Part shown: one piece after another, positions 62,164 through 64,000 of the stretch
Position numbering within the stretch: the first letter of the stretch is position 1
How the letters are laid out: every line of letters begins with the position of its first letter
NCBI RefSeq assembly: GCF_039652615.1
Contig: NZ_JBDJAC010000001.1
Location: 620,001 to 684,000, forward strand
Source: Fulvimarina sp039652615
GTDB taxonomy: Bacteria; Pseudomonadota; Alphaproteobacteria; Rhizobiales; Rhizobiaceae
Direction of reading: 5' to 3'
DNA: 64,000 bases
Position numbers and translations under genes: made by a program
The notes under the pieces: generated by a model
Databases searched by the model: none
The model's input: only the letters and a program-made list of their open reading frames with translations
What the model was told of the DNA's origin: nothing

Positions 62164-63288
62164 TCACACCCGCATCGGCATCAGGACGTAGAGGGTCGAG
62201 GTATCGCCGCCATCCCTGATCAGTGTCGGAGAGCCTGGGTCGGCCAGCACGAAGACCGCTTCTTCGCCGGAAAGCTGGCTCGTCACGTCAAGCAGGTAAC
62301 GGGCGTTGAAGCCGATCTCCAGATCATCAGAATCGTAGCCGACGGGCAGTTCTTCGGTTGCTGTTCCGGCGTCCGGTGAATTGACGGTCAGGGTCAGTTG
62401 GGAATCGGCAAGCGTCAGCTTCACCGCCCGCCCGCGCTCGGAAGAGATCGTCGAGACGCGATCGACCGCCGAGGAGAAGGTGGCCCGATCGAGCGTCAGC
62501 TCCTTGTCGTTGTTCTGCGGGATCACGCGCTGATAATCCGGGAAGGTCCCGTCGATCAGCTTGGATGTCATGACGACCGGCCCGATCGTGAAACGGATCT
62601 TGGAGTCCGAAAGATCGACGCGGATTTTCTGGTCGTCGTCGCAATCGCCGAGCAGTTTCTGGATTTCGCCCACGGTTTTTCGCGGCACGATGATGCCGGG
62701 CATGCCTTCCGAACCACTGGGAGCCGCCATTTCGGCGCGCGCCAGGCGGTGGCCGTCGGTCGCGACAGCCCGCAGCATGAGATCACCCTCCGTATCGATC
62801 GTATGGAGGTAGATGCCGTTCAGATAATAGCGTGTTTCTTCGGTCGAGATCGCGAACTGCGTGCGTTCGATCAGGCGGGCGAGGGCGGCGGCTTCCATGG
62901 TAAAGCCGTGGCTGAGTTCACCGGCAGTGATATCCGGAAAATCGGTCTCCGGCAGGCATTGCAGGCGGAAATTCGACCGGCCCGCAGACACCGTCATCTG
63001 CGTGTTTTCGCCGTTGAGTTCGAGTTTGACCTCGGCCCCATCGGGAAGCTTGCGAACGATGTCATAGAGAAGATGGGCCGGCACCGTGGTCGCACCGTCC
63101 TGTTCGCCCTGCGCCTTCACTTCCTCGGTGATCTCGATGTCGAGATCGGTCGCCTTCAGGCCAAGCGCCTCTGAACTCGCACGCAGGAGAACGTTCGACA
63201 GGATCGGGATCGTGTTGCGTCGTTCCACCACGCGATGAACGTGTGCCAGCGACTTCAGAAGGTTCGATCTCTCGATGATGATACGCAT
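62164..63288 (-). CDS. dnaN: DNA polymerase III sliding clamp (beta subunit)
   Basis: A 374-residue clamp with three repeated domains, starting MRIIIERSNLLKSLAHVHRVVERRNTIPI-like at residues 1-29 with the usual NTIPILSNVLL block. Other conserved segments are FPDITAGELSHGFTM, RYYLNGIYLHT and the C-terminal STLYVLMPMRV. It encircles DNA and tethers the replicase and repair enzymes. It is the middle gene of dnaA-dnaN-recF, with 164 bases upstream to the end of dnaA in which I found no DnaA boxes. Confidence 0.98.
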   Translation of the reverse strand: MRIIIERSNLLKSLAHVHRVVERRNTIPILSNVLLRASSEALGLKATDLDIEITEEVKAQGEQDGATTVPAHLLYDIVRKLPDGAEVKLELNGENTQMTVSAGRSNFRLQCLPETDFPDITAGELSHGFTMEAAALARLIERTQFAISTEETRYYLNGIYLHTIDTEGDLMLRAVATDGHRLARAEMAAPSGSEGMPGIIVPRKTVGEIQKLLGDCDDDQKIRVDLSDSKIRFTIGPVVMTSKLIDGTFPDYQRVIPQNNDKELTLDRATFSSAVDRVSTISSERGRAVKLTLADSQLTLTVNSPDAGTATEELPVGYDSDDLEIGFNARYLLDVTSQLSGEEAVFVLADPGSPTLIRDGGDTSTLYVLMPMRV

Positions 63289-63452
63289 AAGACAGGACCA
63301 TTCGCGAAAAAAGCGGACGAGGGCGGCTGAAGGCGCCGCCTAAGCGTTGGAATGCCGGTCTTAAAGAAAGAAGCGCGGGTTTGGAAGCGTTCGAGCGATC
63401 GAAGAATGTGGACGACCATTGCCCGTCAGCTTTGGCCGCCCATTCGGTCGGC

Positions 63453-64000
63453 TTATTCCTCGATCATTCTGCGAATGACGTCGAGTTCTTCAGAAAAGGC
63501 CTCGTCCTTGCCGCGCTCCGCTTCGATCTTGCGGACGGCGTGCAGAACCGTCGTGTGATCGCGCCCGCCGAACCTGCGGCCGATCTCGGGAAGAGAGCGC
63601 GGCGTCATCGTCTTGGCGAGATACATGGCGATCTGCCTTGGACGGACGATCGTGCGCGTGCGGCGGGCCGACAGAATGTCCGTGCGCGAAATGTTGTAGT
63701 GGCGCGAGACGAATTTCAGAATGTCCTCGATCCGCACGCGGCGCTCTGCGCTGGTCCGCGAAAACTGCGAAAGAAGATCGCCGATCGCGTCCGGCGTCAG
63801 GGGTTGTCCAAGCGAGTGCCGAAACGCGATCTGATTGAAGGCGCCTTCGAGATCGCGGCCGGTCCCATCCACCCGCCGGGCGATCGCATCGATGGTTTCT
63901 TCCGGCAGAACGAAAGTCGGGTCTTCGACGGCGAGCGCCCGAATGCGCATTTCGACGATTTCGCGGCGCATCGCATAATCCGGCGTCGCGAGTTCCAGCG
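63453..64000 (-). CDS. dnaA: Chromosomal replication initiator DnaA, C-terminal part (runs off the window)
   Basis: The last 182 residues of DnaA; the start lies beyond the right edge. Visible are the end of the AAA+ domain (FVLPEETIDAIARRVDGTGRDLEGAFNQI with its sensor-2 region) and the complete DNA-binding domain IV. That domain includes the basic ILSARRTRTIVRPRQIAMYLAK and the signature RRFGGRDHTTVLHAVRKIEA, which contacts DnaA boxes. The gene order dnaA-dnaN-recF is preserved. In many alphaproteobacteria oriC is not beside dnaA, and none is evident here. Confidence 0.97.
   Translation of the reverse strand, partial: LELATPDYAMRREIVEMRIRALAVEDPTFVLPEETIDAIARRVDGTGRDLEGAFNQIAFRHSLGQPLTPDAIGDLLSQFSRTSAERRVRIEDILKFVSRHYNISRTDILSARRTRTIVRPRQIAMYLAKTMTPRSLPEIGRRFGGRDHTTVLHAVRKIEAERGKDEAFSEELDVIRRMIEE

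Noticed and set aside
63289..63452. dnaA-dnaN intergenic region considered as the replication origin
   Set aside because: I found no TTATNCACA-type DnaA boxes and no AT-rich unwinding element in these 164 bases. In alphaproteobacteria oriC is often elsewhere.

Overview
The window is ordinary, gene-dense chromosome from an alphaproteobacterium, most probably of the order Hyphomicrobiales (Rhizobiales). This rests on gene content and order: secA-ppiC-argJ-acetyltransferase-mutT, glutaredoxin-Nit hydrolase-DUF1178, lysC-ptsP-prfA-prmC-DUF4167, sdhE-mfd and dnaA-dnaN-recF, together with an R. etli-type asparaginase and a SmoEFGK polyol transporter. Base composition is GC-rich throughout. I saw no insertion sequence, prophage, CRISPR array, tRNA or rRNA gene, and no abrupt change in composition. 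Genus-level placement cannot be read from the sequence.

Layout. 1-2.3 kb: end of an unidentified gene, a cytochrome b561 and a LacI-family regulator. 2.3-6.7 kb: a sorbitol/mannitol-type ABC transporter (smoEFGK), with matching palindromic operators in front of both the regulator and the transporter. 6.7-9 kb: a LysE-type exporter divergent from a taurine:pyruvate-type aminotransferase. 9.1-12 kb: a receiver protein and an HWE histidine kinase. 12.3-16.4 kb: sdhE and mfd. 16.5-19.5 kb: an orphan family-5 solute-binding protein divergent from an M20 amidohydrolase. 19.7-25.7 kb: class I aldolase, thioredoxin-fold protein, cytochrome c, fructokinase, DUF3750 protein, asparaginase and HisN. 25.8-38.3 kb: secretion, arginine, thiol and ubiquinone housekeeping genes, plus a Flp-type pilin with a translationally coupled partner. 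38.6-45.9 kb: lysC, ptsP, prfA, prmC and a DUF4167 protein. 46.3-53.3 kb: a small membrane protein, clpB, an aldo/keto reductase, rpsD, ttcA and an inositol monophosphatase-family enzyme. 53.5-59 kb: a five-gene minus-strand operon (DoxX, cupin, SMP-30 lactonase, glyoxalase-fold protein, GH63 glucosidase). 59.1-64 kb: a Gfo/Idh/MocA oxidoreductase and the replication cluster dnaA (partial), dnaN, recF and moeB, all on the minus strand.

How genes may work together. SmoEFGK would import a polyol. Fructokinase and aldolase could take its fructose product into glycolysis, but no polyol dehydrogenase is present here. The GH63 operon looks like a small carbohydrate module (glucosidase plus sugar lactonase) carrying redox or membrane accessories of unknown role. 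No clearly undescribed multi-gene system stands out. The observations most worth checking are the paired LacI operators with an unusual regulator hinge, the GH63 operon, the AT-hook DUF4167 protein, a methyltransferase-like protein without its SAM loop, and a Flp gene pair next to a CtrA-like box.
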